Shown one piece after another: positions 35,616-49,700 of a DNA stretch of 64,000 nt. Position 1 is the stretch's first letter, and the number at the start of each line of letters is the position of its first letter. The stretch lies in contig NC_083638.1 of NCBI RefSeq assembly GCF_963576545.1, positions 21,541,590-21,605,589 of the forward strand, written 5' to 3'. This DNA comes from Limanda limanda (taxonomy: Eukaryota > Chordata > Actinopteri > Pleuronectiformes > Pleuronectidae). The position numbers and the translations under genes are program-made. Below the pieces are notes generated by a model. The model saw only the letters and a list, made by a program, of their open reading frames with translations, had not been told where the DNA came from and ran no database searches.

Positions 35616-36265
35616 AGATAAAATAATCCTTTAAAAAACAGCGATAATTGCTCCCCTACACTGTCCAACTTGCAATCAGTGACTTATTATGCTGCGATGT
35701 TTCGGTACTCGACCTTCATCAGGCAAATTTTTGTGACACTGAGAAGCCATCTTAAATAGGGAGTGGCCACAGGTCAGGCACCCAATCACATTCCCTAAAA
35801 AAATATTTTTATAACAGGTCCCATTTGCATGTGAATCTGTATAGATACATCTATGACAAGTAATAAAATAATCCTTTATCAGTCCTGCAAAAGGGAAAGT
35901 TGACATGACATCAGCAAAGGAGTTGGTAAATATATAAACATAATATGGACTGCATCTAAAGATAGAAGAATGAAGCAACGCATTAGAGCACAAATACCAT
36001 AATAAAAATGTTTCAGATGACAAAAGAGTAAAAAAGTATATATATAAATTAAACATTACGGAATGATTAAATTAGCCGGTAAACTAGATTAAAAGTTAAT
36101 AATGAATAAATAAAGATAAAATGTCTAAGCACACCTATCAAATATCTTTTAGAAGCATTGTCAGAGCAAGTTTTTTCACATGCTCATATACGATCCAGAC
36201 CTGTCATAGAAAACAATCCTTGCGTCGCTGTCTGCGTAATGCGTCACGTGTGTGGGCGTGACTCA

Positions 36266-36799
36266 CGGGGTGTCCAAACTTTTTATCCCGAGGGCCACAT
36301 ACAGAAAAATATACAAAGATCTGGGCCACTCACGCCCCCCCTGCCCTGGAGTGCCTCAATTGCGTCGCTCAGGGCGGGGGGGCGTGGCGGCATTCTGCGG
36401 GACAGCTGGCAGGTCAGGGGTCAGTCGGGTGCCACCTAGTGTCTAAACTGAAAAGTGCAATACAGTGGGCCATAGTCCATTACATTACATTACATTTCAT
36501 TTAGCTGACGGTTTTATCCAAAGCGACTCACAATAAGTGCATTCAACCCCGAGGGTACAAACCCAGAACAACAAGAATCAAGAAAGTACAATTTTTTCAA
36601 AAATAAAGCAAAACAACAAAGTGCTATTAGTAAATGCCATTTAAGTGCTACTAAATTGTTAGTTTCAAAAATGTTGGTATATATTCTTAATTTTTGTAAA
36701 TTTTTTTAATTATTTTTTTTTGATTTTTTTTTATGCGGGCGAATTAAAAATGGATGGCGGGCCGCAGTTGGCCCGCGGACCGTAGTTTGGACACCCCTG
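36266..36799. mobile_element. Non-autonomous hAT-like DNA transposon
   Basis: Terminal inverted repeats: left ggggtgtccaaact at 36267-36280 and right agtttggacacccct at about 36784-36798. Subterminal segments are ggccac near both ends (gagggccacata; gggccgcagttggcccgcgg). The termini fit the CAGGGGTGTCCAAACT type of hAT/Charlie elements. The body (about 530 bp) includes a tacattacattacatttcat run and gcttttatcc-like segment common in fish repeats, and no transposase. I could not see a clean 8-bp target duplication. Its right end abuts the nfat5 promoter. Confidence 0.75.
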
Positions 36800-37074
36800 G
36801 CTGGAACATGCGCGGTGGGAGGGGCCAGGTGGGCGGGGTCGGGTCCTCCGATGCTCTGAGTGACAGCGGCCGCAGTCGACCAGGAATAAACAGCGAGAGA
36901 AGAGCAGGAGAGAGAAGAGCGGCGACCGGAGGCTGTTCTAACTTTGTACCGTGACGGCGACACACTAAGGGACTCGACCCCTCGTCACCGGCCGGTGTGT
37001 GTGTGTGTGTGTGTGTTGTGTGTGCTGTGGTGCGACCGCTGGAGCCCGGTACCCCCGCAGCGCGGAGGAGTGCG
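36800..37074 (+). promoter_or_regulatory. nfat5 CpG-rich promoter and 5' UTR
   Basis: GC/CpG-rich DNA begins right after the hAT-like element. Visible motifs: a CATGCGCG run near 36807-36814 (NRF1-like), a GC box GGGCGGGG at 36831-36838, a GCGGCCGC octamer near 36867-36874, and a TG run near 36997-37020. No TATA box stands out, in keeping with a broad, housekeeping-type promoter. Location directly upstream of nfat5 exon 1 supports the assignment; the start of transcription is unknown. Confidence 0.6.
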
Positions 37075-37153
37075 ATGCCCTCTGACTTCACCTCGCTGCT
37101 CTTCAGCGGGGACCTCGAGCTGACTCGTCCCGGAGCCCTCCTCCACCTCCGAG
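37075..37153 (+). CDS. nfat5: nfat5 exon 1: conserved N-terminus
   Basis: Encodes [20 protein letters not shown] and a few more residues, ending in phase 1 at GAG|GTAACA. The first nine residues are nearly identical to mammalian NFAT5 (MPSDFISLL). The start context has G at -3. The upstream open frame continues only into CpG-rich UTR with low-complexity residues, so this ATG is preferred. Confidence 0.9.
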
Positions 37154-37751
37154 GTAACAGCCACACCCCCCCCCCCTCTTCTGCGTGGAAATGTGTGTTT
37201 AGCTCACTGCCTACCTGCCTCGTGTGTGTCTGTGTGGGTCTGTGTGTGTACCCCTGTACTTGTATATTACTGAGAACCGTTTTAAGCATAGACCCTACAG
37301 AGTGAGGACATTTCGTGGAAAGTGAGGACTTTTCTTCAGCGGTCCTCGCCTCTTCAAAGGGCTGTTTGGGGGATAACACCTGGTTTGAGGGTTAGAATTA
37401 GGTTGGAGTTGGAGTTAGGCATTTCGTTTGGATGGGTAGGGTTAGGGTAAGGGGCTGGGGAATGCGTTTTGCCAATGAGTGTCCTCACTAAGATAGAAGT
37501 ACAAACGTGTGTGTGTGTATTCATTACCCCGCCCCCCCCCCCTTTTCAATCTGTTGCCCATGTTGTTTCCTGGAGCAAGGCAAGGTGCTGGTGTTTTTCA
37601 CGCACACCGGTCGGACCAGTTTATTTTATCCCCTGCCAGCTAAAAACAAAAAGAAGCAGTGCCGTACATTTTCTGTGGGCTGTTTAAGTCCAAAGGTGCC
37701 CCCCCATCCCCCCTTGGAAGCCCCACACATGCACAACTCCTGAGAGTGCTA

Positions 37752-37782
<31 letters not shown>

Positions 37783-40700
37783 CCTCTCTCTCTCTCTCTC
37801 TCTCCCCTACCATTGACATAAACTGTAAAGTGTGCCAGTCAGGGTGTGGGAGCCTCAGGCGGGTGGAGGAGTGACTGAAGCTGCTGTCAGACGTGCTCCA
37901 GGTCCTCCGTCTTTTCTCCTGAAGAGTATGTAAACACAAATGTCCTAGAGAGACGCTCTGCAGTTTCTAGGGACTTTATCCGCCTGAACTCTCAGTATAA
38001 AGTCTGTAGATACCCAGGAGAATTCGATGTGTGAACACAGCAGGGGATTCACCGCTAGGTTTTTAACAAGCGACAGATGCAAAAATAAAAAAAGAAACTA
38101 AAAGAAATCAAATGTCTCCCGGTAAAAAAGTGTTGACACACAGGTAGAAGACATCGACGAAGATATCAAGAGAGTTTGTGGCAATAACAGCTTTGTGCAT
38201 GTGTGCAAGCAGGACTGCGAGTAAACTCCGCAGCCAATCCTCCAGATTTTACCCGCAGTCATATCTGCACAGTAAGGACACCAAAGTCTGGATAATGAAA
38301 AAAACAACCAAATATCTAGCAGTGAGAATAGCACTCAGTAGAGCGCATACCACAGCCAAGGCCCAACAGTCCCCTTAAGTTCAGTCAAGCCAACAAACTT
38401 CACACACTCATAGATATCAGTTCCTCAAGTATGTAAAATAAAAACAAATCCTGGATCTGTCCCCTGATCCAGATACCTTCCCTAAATGTATCAATGGCTA
38501 ACCTTTTCGCCTCCTGTTCACTTCCAATCTATGCTAATCTAATCTAATGGTTATTATAACATAAATATGTGTCCTTTAAATATGGTTGTTTCAGAATTTT
38601 GTCCAACCAAGCACTGGGCTGAGATTAAATTGTTATACTCTGGATAACTGAGCAGATTTCTCAGGGAAGAGGGAAGAGACATTCTCTCTCCTACCACTAG
38701 TTGGGTTAGGGCTATTCAGATTCAGTTGACTTATATCCACGTGTAATCATTAATGAGTAAGCCAAAAATTCCTTTTGAGATCTGGACCAATGGTCGCTTG
38801 TTCTATAGTCTACTTTATTTGCTTACTAATCACACTATTGTGTATGTGTGTCAAGATAGTTGACTCGGCTCTGTGTGAGAGGTGAACGTAGTTTTCCACC
38901 TTTTCGACGACAAGCCCCCCCCCCCATCCTATAGTATTGTCCTCATGGTGGAAATCTTCAATTCCTCAGCATTGACAAGTGATAGGCTCAGCCTGGATCA
39001 AAAGGAACGTATTCTCTCGTATGGACACAAGAAAGAGAGGGGTATGTGTGTGCAGCTCTGTTGAATTTCATTATTTCAATATATTGGATTGGATTGTCAG
39101 TAACACTGTGTGATTCAAACATTTTAAGGAACTCGTGTTTATAGCGTATGAGTAGTTCAGGGAATACCAAGGAAAAACCACACACAGTAACAATAGCTCT
39201 CAGGATAGGAATGTAACTTTATGTGGTTGATAAAGAACTGCGGGTTCATTGATGTCATCCAACTTCTTCCCATCAGCTTTACTTCAAAGGTGAAGAATGT
39301 TATGGCTTTTTCCCATAAGTTCCATCAAACCTGGTTAACAATTGTACTAACACAGTTTTAAAAAAAAAAATGTTTTTATTGACACCCGCCAAAGCCTGGT
39401 CAATCATTAACCCTCTGGCTGCTCCGTGTGTAAACCTGGGCTTAAATAGCACTGTATTAATATTGACTGCCGTGTTAAGCAAACTCAGCGGCATGTGCTC
39501 AAAAATACTTGAGTGCCTTGAAAGCTTGTTCTCGCTCTGATGGTGAAAGACAAAATACCAGACAGAAAAAACATCTGATAAAGTGTATTTTTTGTTCATG
39601 AATCATTTGTTGCATTGGGTTAGGGGTCTTCTCTGTCATAAAGAAATAGGTAGGTGGATGCAAGTCAGTATTTTAACACAAAATTAAGCTAAAACTGTAT
39701 CTGCTATTACTCTTTTTAAACATTCATGTAACTTTGTCATAATAGAGATAGTATTTTGTTGTCATCCAAATCAGTCTTTACCTTGTTGTCATCTGTTTAA
39801 CATGGACCCCAACCTGTTCTGCATATTTCAGACTAGTTTAGCTAACGTGCGTCTGCTCCGTTAGTTTTATAGGTTTCACAAACGAAGCAACTGTATAACT
39901 GTGCTTGAAAATATGTTGGTCTATGTTTATCTCCTTATTTCATCTTTTGACATCATCATGTGAGTAACTATTATTTTCCCCCAAGCTATAATGTGTTAAA
40001 ACTCGCATGCACAGCCAGCCAACTCTGGATGCAACATTAATATGAGCTCTGTGAAAATGAGCACTGTGAATCTCCATGTAGACAATAGTTCCAAATTCAT
40101 TAGAGGTTTCTTAAAGGTTCACTAAAGGCCATCACTGCTCAAATTTTGTTTTTTTTCACTACAACGTACTTCTGAAGAACTCAGGAGTTGGACCTGTATT
40201 TTGACTGAATTGGCGTTCTTAGTGTCGAATGGCCTTGGAAGTTCTTGCAAGGAGATCTTTTTTATTAAGTTTAATTAATGAGTTACACACAAAGACTGGT
40301 TGCTGTTGGTAGATACAGACTTCTGTTACTGCACAGTATGTTCACAGTAGAAGTTAACTGTTAACCTTTACTAAACTCATTCCGTGCATCCAATAAAACA
40401 AATGATCCAGTCAATGGAGATCACTCACATCCCTGAACGCGGTGTGACTCTCTTTCCTTATCATCTTTTTATCCCTTTAATTAATCATTAATGCAAACCA
40501 AACTCGAGTAAAACTCTAATCAGGGTAAGGTCAAATGTCACCTCCTCTGGTATTTACTGCACACTTGTGACTTTGTTTTGGCCACATCAAATCAATGTTT
40601 GAGTGGTTTAACCTGTTAAAGACATACACGCCGTGTGTGCATGGCTGTGTGTGTGTTTGATAAAGTCTTGAGCAATTACTTGGATTTTAAAATTAAAATT

Positions 40701-43700
40701 TGTTAAAAACAAATCACACTCTCCTTAGTAAATATTTTTGCCCTGCACACAAAAGCTGTTGTCAGCAATTTTGGGATCAGTGTAAAAACTGGTCAAATTC
40801 TGTCAAAGAAATATTGATGATATGTCTGACAAAAGATATGAGTAATCGATAGCTTTACAATATTATTTTAAATGAGTATTTTGTTGTGTCTTGATATTTA
40901 CTTTGGTGATAGTTCAAATGCCAGTTTCATGATATTGCTACTACTATACAGTATATTGTGTGACAGTATAGTATGTTTTTGATTTTGTCAGGTCTGACAG
41001 TTTGGGATCATGTACTATTTAATGTACTTCTACAGCTTTCATGATCAGCAATGACGTCATCAAACTTGTCAAACCTAAAAAATTTTACATTTATGTTGTG
41101 TTGACTTGCTGTTTTTGTGAGAAAAGGAGTGTTCTTTCCTTGGCCTATGGGTTAGGTACACATATTTTCTAGGTAAATGAATGTGGAGCAGGGTATCACT
41201 TAGATAAAACTACAGTGGTGTGTACGAAATGGAGCAATATACTGTAGCTTCCAGTCAATGCTTGCAGCAGTATTTTGCTCTGTTGTGTCAAGCTGAATTT
41301 CTGCCTCTCCGTGTTTGTGTATCTCGTCTATAAAGATAAGTTAAGTTCAGCGTAGGATTTGTGTGGATGAAACTGTAGAAAATGTTGTCCTCATCGGCCA
41401 AAATGGAAAGATATCAATTAGTACACACCCTCTCGCTTGTTTAACAAAAAGATGAAGAGATTCCTAATGATTTGGTTTCCAGTCATCTTGTGGAGGATTT
41501 CTCACACTCGTCTGTGAAAAGCCGAAAGCACCTGTGAGATCTCACATCTGCTCCTCGTGTGTCCCTACAGGGCAAGATGATTCTGAACTGAGAAATGAAA
41601 TATGAAGTGAGTTTACCATCTGTGAATTAGAAGCAACAGCTCGGAACTAGTACCTAAACCATGATCTATTGATTTAAGAAGGTTGATGTACGAGCAAGGT
41701 TTGTTTTGTGCAATTTATAATAAATGTTTACAATAAAGTTAGACCACAAATGATACAAAGAATTTGCATAGACCAACTGTAAGACAAGAAAGCCTGTGTT
41801 TATTTTACAGTGTGGAGTTTTATATGTACGCTGACACCTCAAACCATAGCACCAGATCCATGTAATCCAATATAGCAGCCTTACAATAAACCCTCCCCCT
41901 GTGCAGCTTATCATATTTAGTTATAGTTGAGACTGTGCCAGAGCGCTGTTGATTCAAGTCTTTGTTCTTTTAGAAGGCTGAATGTTGTGAAAGTGTATTG
42001 CTTGATTATGAAATACTAAAATAAGCTTTAAATTGCAACGGGTCGACCTTAAATGTCTGTCCACTGCTGAGTGTCCGCTCTCTCACCATCCTTCCCCTTC
42101 TGCTATCAGACCTGACAAATTGGCTGCATTTTGTTGGTGATGTGTTGGTAATGAATTTTGCTGTTATTGCTGTTGTCGTTTGTAATTAGCTCATCTATCA
42201 TCCTGCCATGTTGTCTTTTTTTTTCCAGCCTCATCATGGAGTGAATTTGTTGTTGGAAGTGATATCTTAAATACAGTGATCTTGAAATATTTTAATTGAA
42301 TTGCAGACATTGCAATTGTCACCACCAGACGCCCCCGTGTATTTCTTCTCTTTGACTCATCTTAGTAAGTGATACATCTGGCTGCTGCTAGTGTTGTTCT
42401 AACATTTTTCCAGATCAAGTTTTTGAACAAAGGGTTTGGGAAGTTTTTACCCTAGTTTGTTTTGGGGTAGATCCAAAATTTTGTAATTGTAGAAACCTCT
42501 ACACGTCTGTTTCGCTTTTCCATTTGAGTCCCAAAACCCTGCTCCCTCACTCAAGTGGGTCCGGTCTTTCTCCGGACTTTGCCTTTCGCATATGAAGACC
42601 GCAGCAGGAGATTTGTGCTTTCATAACAAGAGGAAAATGTCTGCCGCTTTCGGGTGAGGTGTGGCTCAGTATGCATGAGACAGGAAATCAACACCAGCAA
42701 CTGCGCTTATTTTACCAAAAACTTTTAAATCTCGTTGTCTTTCCAAGTTGACATCTTCTTCGGCGTCTTTTGCACGTATGGCTCCTCTTTTTCATCCTGA
42801 GATATTTGAATTCTTTCTGTTTTTTTAAATTTTATTTTTGCTTCTGTTGCACGTTACAAACGTAACCAACTTCCTTGCTATGAAGCTAGCTAATTTGCAT
42901 TTAACACAGCCTGTCACATCACAAAGTTTCCTTATAGAGGCTGATACAGAGGAGTAGTTTATGACCTTCAGAAACGCTGAATTCCTTTGGCATAACGTAG
43001 ACAAAGAATCCATCCTTCAGTCTCAGGTTGGGGTATCTCAATATCCTGTGTTTTAAGTCCTTTATTCTGAGTCATTTTCTACTTCCTTGGCAGACTGGCA
43101 TGGCGGGACAGAACAGCAGGACTGGACAGGCAGATTTCCTCCTGCATCCTGTCATTGTTAGTGTTTTCTTTGCTTACTTGACTTAATTCACACTTGTGGG
43201 TTTGGACGCCAAGTGTGATGTTTGGTAGGGCCAAGGCCACGAGAAAACTAAATGTAGCAGAGGAATTCTGAGTGTTGAAAGAAGAAGTAACGCCTTTGTC
43301 TGTTCCTTGAGATAATAACTTTTGTCAGTGTGATACTATTTAGTTTAGGGTGGTGAGCTGGCATTGAAGGGACGACAAACCAACTGTTTATTGTACCCAC
43401 AAACAAAACCTTTATCTGTACAGACAATAAGCATCTTAAAACTAATTTATACGCCATCAGTCAATTTAACAAATTTGCACCCCCACTGGGGTTTTAAAAA
43501 TGACGTTGTGACAGCAGTGACAAATCCAGGACGATAATGGCTGAAATCAATACGTAGACTGCACCAGTTCTCACCACAAGACTGAAACATAACATCACAA
43601 TAATTTGAATATGATGTGACATAAAATTGTGTTCTTCCCTTGTATGAGTTTTTTTTCAATAAAACCGGACCTAGGACAAAAGAACAAGGGAAAACTCTGC

Positions 43701-46700
43701 CAACATATGTCACATGTCCTTGTGCTAGGTTTTGACAATGTAAGGATAAGGAGTGGTTTGGGTCTGGTCCGTTCATTTTTAAATGAACATTTTTATAACT
43801 TTTTTTGCATGCAGTCCAGACCTAGGTAGGATTTCTTACAGGATTGTTACATTAGGCTCAATAAGCTAGGGGTTCCTAAAAAATGGTAACTATAAAGGCT
43901 CTAGAGCCAGTTAACCGTATAATGCTTGTTTTTCATGAAACCCTTAAAATATCTAGGAGCTAATGACTTACCTCCTGAATGCATTATGGACATTTTAACC
44001 TTTTCGTCCTTTTATAGTTTCATTAAAAAAACAAAGGTCACGTTAACATCTAGCCCCGACCTACATTTTAGTGTGTTGAAGCATGACAAGTCAGGGTGAA
44101 CTTGGTTTCAACTGAGTAACTTTACATGCATTTTATGCAAATTATTCCAGCCTTGTCCTTTGTCCTATTTTTGTTCTGGTTTCCATAGTCATATTGCATT
44201 TCTTGCCCTAATTGTATTCGCACAGGTTATTCACAGTCTTTCTTTTTACCTCTACTTTTTTGGAATATATCTAAATCACATTTTTCTTGAAGGACAGATA
44301 CTTAAGTTCATGGATGATTATAAATAATTTTAGATATTCGTCGGATTTGATGAACTTAAGTCATTTTCTCAGTGAAAATTGCATTATTATGTATCATGTC
44401 AGTATTATTTTGTCATGTTTGGTCTCCCTCTTGTATCTTCTTCATGTCTAAGTTTGGCAAAGATGGAGTTTTTCTTTAATTTGCTGAGTAAAGCTGAAGT
44501 GACAGTGTTCTTCTGTTATCGCAAACCACGGCCTGCTGCAATAGAAATATGACTTTATTTAAGAGAAACACCAGAGCAACTTTATTTGGTTTCATGGTGG
44601 TTGTGTTCGCTGAATCTTGATCAGTGTTTTTCTAAGTTCGCTGTGGTTTTGCTTGATTAGACTTCAAACCAAACCTAAGTAATTAATACCTTGAGGTGCA
44701 GGCTCAGTCTTAGGAACACATTGCCATAAATCTGGAAAAGGCAAGTCTTAGAAACGAGGGCAGAAAGTTTGTACAGTATGAATAAGTGCTAAAGGCCTGA
44801 CGAGACCTACTGTTAACTTTTTGTTTAGGACAGTGATTGTTATGAAATGGCTTCTCAGTTTTCTCAATTTTGCCATTAGGTGTACAGTCATACATTCTTA
44901 CTCTCAATTGTTCTAGTGTGAATCTCTGACGCCTCAAGACTCAAACATAACTTCCAAGCGCTGACACAGTTTCAGCCCTTTTATCTGTTTATTATCAGCA
45001 GCTTCCATCAGAAGCAAGTCCGCAAGGTTCAAAACTGTGACGCCACAAGCTAACTTTTTTTGTTTTTTTATTCACTGTGATTGTATAAACAAAGAGTATT
45101 TGAGTTTTCATGTTGGGTCACACACTCAGAAGATTTTTTTTTAAAGGAACAGTTAAACATTTTAGAAAAAGTATGCTCTATGGTGAATAACTACTGTCAA
45201 CTGTTAGCTTAGCTTAGTATGAAGACGGGAAAAGAATAGCCAATAAATATAAATGGCAGTAATCCATTTAGAATGACTAAAAACTGACGTGAAAGTGCAA
45301 GAGGAATCTACTTTAGTCTTTAGTTAATTACCATATTTTCCCAAATGTTGAAGTATTCCTTGAACTAGCTCTATCTGTAATATAATATAAAGTGTTTTAC
45401 AGCATCCATCTTTCCTCTGCTATTTGTTGGCATATTTAACTAAACATTTTCACATAAAGACTAAAACTGCATGCTTGTTAATTCAGTATGGACATGACAT
45501 GGGTCAAATCAGGAGAATCGGCTATTGATTTCACCCACAGGTTTGCCTTTCACACATGCCCAACTCAGCGGGAGGTTCTATGCACAGCACAATAACTCAC
45601 TCGAACATTTGCGTTCATTTTTTATTTATTTTGTTTGGTATAATGTATATGGCATTTTAATCTCTCGTTGGGTCAAATGGTTGGTGTGACATGGAAATGA
45701 AAACTAATAACCTACCCATTCACTCTTTTGCATACTTTGGTAAGCTCATAAATTCAGTGTTGATGATTCCTCTCCTGGTTCAGACACTAGTAACACGGCG
45801 GCTTGGTGATGTCTCACCACTGGCGAGCGTCAGGCAGTGTTGCTAAAGGCTTTTCCTGTTGCCTCAGCGCGGTTTTCCTGTGACCACGAGAGAACTGTTG
45901 GCACACCAATCTATTAGCCTGTAATAGGTTGTAACTTTCTGTGCGTTTGTGGTGATTCACAGGAAAATTGGCCATCTCTTCTCGTCACCAGTTAGGTCTG
46001 ACTTCACTGCAAGTATGAGCAGGAGTTTAGTCCATATTCCAGAGAATTTTTCAATTTGTATAATAAGTGTACATGTGTGAGACAGTGTGTGTTGTCATCT
46101 GTTAATAGTTTGGGTTCCTCTGCTCCCTGAAGTCACACATTCTGGTTAAACTCAATGTCTTTTTTATCTTTTGAGTCCACAGAGTTAAAGGTAGATAATG
46201 TCCTCGTTGTATACCGGCCCAAATACCCCACTCTATAACGCTGACTCTGTGAGGATTATTATATTATTATATTAAATGTGACTAACCACCCACTTTGTTT
46301 TCAAACCTGACTTGTAGCTGGGTGGTTTGGCCCTCACTGCAGCCTCAGTGGTCTGTTTTGTCCAGTCAGGATTGTGGTGGGTGTTTGTTGAAAGCAAGTC
46401 ATGTAAACCGAAGCCTGGAGGTCGTTCCTGGTCACTTTAGGATTAGCGGGACTGAAAAGAGCTACATGCCACAAACTCTGAGACTGCTGTGTCACAAACA
46501 AATCAATTATCCCGTTCTAAAGCCTGACTGACTTTAACTTTTTTTCCACTTTGTATTGCAGCAATAAACCATATGATCCTGCTTCTATGAGCATTAGCAT
46601 TAATGTAATCTCGATAATTTGGCAGGTGCAGCACACAAGCAGAATATCCACACATCTTATCTGATGTGTTGTGGCACTTCTCATCAGATGAAGCGTTTGT

Positions 46701-49700
46701 CCCGTAGAGTGACGGTGCCATGCTCCTTCCTGAATGCAATGCCAGGTTAAGTGCAGTGATAATACCTGCCTTCATAATGGTTGCTATTGTGCAATAAGCA
46801 CTGTAAGCCTTGTCTCTCAACATATTTGACTCATCATGTGTCATGCAATCATGACATTACAATGACATTACTGATGAGCTCTGCAATCGGAAATTATACT
46901 TTTGTTACCTCAATTTTACAAGGAGGTGATATTATATTACTCTGTAACTTCTATATTATTGCATTAGGAGTGAAAAAGATTTTGAACACTGTATATAATT
47001 TAGACTATGACTTTTCTGCCATCAGCCTTTATTATCTGCTTCTTAATGCTCACCTTAGATAATATGATTTAAATATGACACATAACTTGTGAGATTTTGA
47101 TTAATTTAAGAGACAAAACTATACTTACGTCCAAATAATGTTATAGTAATGAATGACTCATCATTATGAAATGCATTCATCAGTCTAGGACATATCAATA
47201 AATCGTGTGGTTACAGGAATGACAGAGGTATTTTAGATTCATATATTAGTATGAACACAATTAGCAACAGTTGAAGCATTCTAATAGAGAACTGTGTTGA
47301 ATCCTTCTGGTTTTTACAGCTGAACCTGCTGCCAGCTGCATTAATGAATGTGTTGATGAATGAACTTATAACTTGTGACCTGATTATTTATCATTATTAG
47401 CCAGAGTTGTTTAATATCAAACACTAACTTTTTTTTGGAATAATAAATGCATTAACTATAAGTAAATGAATCATGAATGATGAACTAATGTTGTAAAAGG
47501 GAATTATAATTTTATGAGTGTGGTAACATTTAACATATTCAGATTTGTTTCCATGGTGCTGTAAGTATTGTCCGTGCAATATCCTGCACTGTTAATGGTC
47601 AGTTCTTCATTTAAAGGGGGAAATAACGCCGTCTTTTTCTCTCATTGTCTCCACATTGTCTCACAAGAGATGCAGACGCTAAAAGACTTGTCTCCTGATC
47701 TGTGTTGCTATGGAGTCCCTGGCAGCCTTCGTGTAGGCTTGGCTGTAAACATTTCAGGGTTGTTGTACATGGTTTGCTGCAGGTGCCGGCCCTTTCGCTG
47801 TTTTTCTTTCCTTCTTATGCTTGGATTAAACTCCAAATGTTCTGACACGGTGCAGCTAATCTCATCCTCCACCATCGCTTTTTGCTGAGTAGTATTCCGC
47901 TCATTTCAACAAATCCACCTCGTGAAATGTTTCAATTGAAGTGGGCTTATTCTACTGCTTCATTTCTGCTTGACAGGATTCCAAACGACAATACCTCTAA
48001 CCTGTTGGGCAAGTTGAAGAACAGAAAAGGGTCTGGGCACACAGTAAACAAGGCGACAAGCGGGAGGGAGGGAGGGTGCTGGAGTGGAGGATTGGGACAG
48101 AAAGGGAGTTAAATCAGTCACTCAGCCAAAAAACCCAGTGCCACGCCCCAGGTGCCAGGGCTAGTAAGAGCAAGCAACAGGAATGTGAGTGAAATGAATG
48201 GGAGTGTAAGTCCTGCCATACACATGGTGAGTGCTTTCTTTTTTCACCTTTAGTCTGCGCTATTTAACCATATAAACAAAATATGAGGTACATTGAGGAG
48301 ATAAAATGTCTCTGTTGTCTCCTGAGGTTTCTAACTTTATGCAGGATTACTGACGTGACGCTTGGATTGTAAATGTATCTGGTTTAGTGTTAGTCCATCT
48401 GTTTACATTGAATGTGAGTGGACTTAGCTAACTTTGTGAAACTGCTAAGGAGGTTGATTTGTATGAAAATGTATTATTAGCAGGTGGAGACCTGATCAAC
48501 ACAGACCATGTTATAATGGCGTCTGTAAGCGTGAATGTTTTGGGTTGAGTCTCATCTGCTATATCACTGATCACAGACGGGACTGAAAATGAAGGGTTCA
48601 CTCGATGTTCTGCACAACTTGAGTGCACTTCAAAGATAAAATCAAAACATCACGTGGTGTGTGTGAGTCAGGATGGTATATTCCCCAGCTAATGGGGCTG
48701 GTCATTTTTTTGTTTTTTATTTTCTCCCATGTGAAAGGGACAGTGTTTTGTCACGTGTAAATAAATTGCTCTCTGTCTGCTTAAGGGGAAACAAATATGC
48801 AGCAAAATAAGTTTTTTTTACTTTTTAAAGACGTCAAGCAACTGTGGAAACACTTTGAACAGGCCAGCCAGTGATTCAAGACCCACTGCTCTGAGAGAAG
48901 AGTACATATTTTCTGTCTGTGCGGTTGGCAATCTGTTTACTGGAAGGGCTGTGCTTGGAGCACATGTTGCTGCATGTGCAGTCAGTCAGGGAGCCCTGAG
49001 AAGACTGAAGAGCTGAAGTGTAAATGCAGGGGCAGAGAAAGTGTTTTTGTGGAGGCGGTGGTGAAGGGGACGTTTGCGTGCGAACGCATGCATGTGTGTC
49101 TGAGATTTTGTTTGGAGGACCAGCAAAACCACACTAGAATCCTGTGTGTGTATATGTGTGGTTCAGTGTGAGTTATATGAGTTAGCTGAGCCCAGATTTA
49201 AGCTCCCTTTCTGGGAACCAGCATACCCTGCTCTTCTAAAGCGAGCTGTAAGAGACTGGAGGGCTTTGGGAATGAAGAGGCATGGGCTGGTTTCAGTATG
49301 TCCCAGGTTTGTCTATTGTACACAGTGAGTGGTAACAATAGGAGGGTTAAGTATCTGATATACACACCAAACCCCGGGACTCAGCTGCAAGTAATTAAAG
49401 CTGGCAGTTGGCAGAGAAGAGAGTCAGGCGACTGTAATGGCCGCTCGAAGTTCATACCATAATATTTGGATGATGAATCAGGCTGCTAGTAAAAGTGTTG
49501 TCATGCTGTTGACCCAAGGCTTTCTCCCCTCACCATGTCCTGTCGGCCCCGAGGGAGGCACAGAGAGGAGAGAAAAAGGCTTTGTACGACCCTGCTGCCT
49601 GTTTGTAATGGGATCGGCTGTTTATTTGGTGTGCTGCAGCTTTTGACCTCATTAGTCCCCATCTGGTTTGTTCCTCCGCACGGTGTATATCTAAAGCCAG

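Larger units (their letters stand above)
33841..36240. other. Intergenic region between pkd1l2 and nfat5
   Basis: AT-rich, gene-free stretch of 2.4 kb. It contains an inverted fragment of the 'ggatccag' dispersed repeat (around 34090-34290) and a retroposon-type tail (35565-35615). No credible exon is visible on either strand. Confidence 0.5.

Noticed and set aside
36744..37379. 211-codon open frame on the minus strand over the nfat5 promoter and exon 1
   Set aside because: It is a GC-rich shadow frame with low-complexity composition, running through a transposon end, a TG run and the antisense of exon 1. No recognisable domain.
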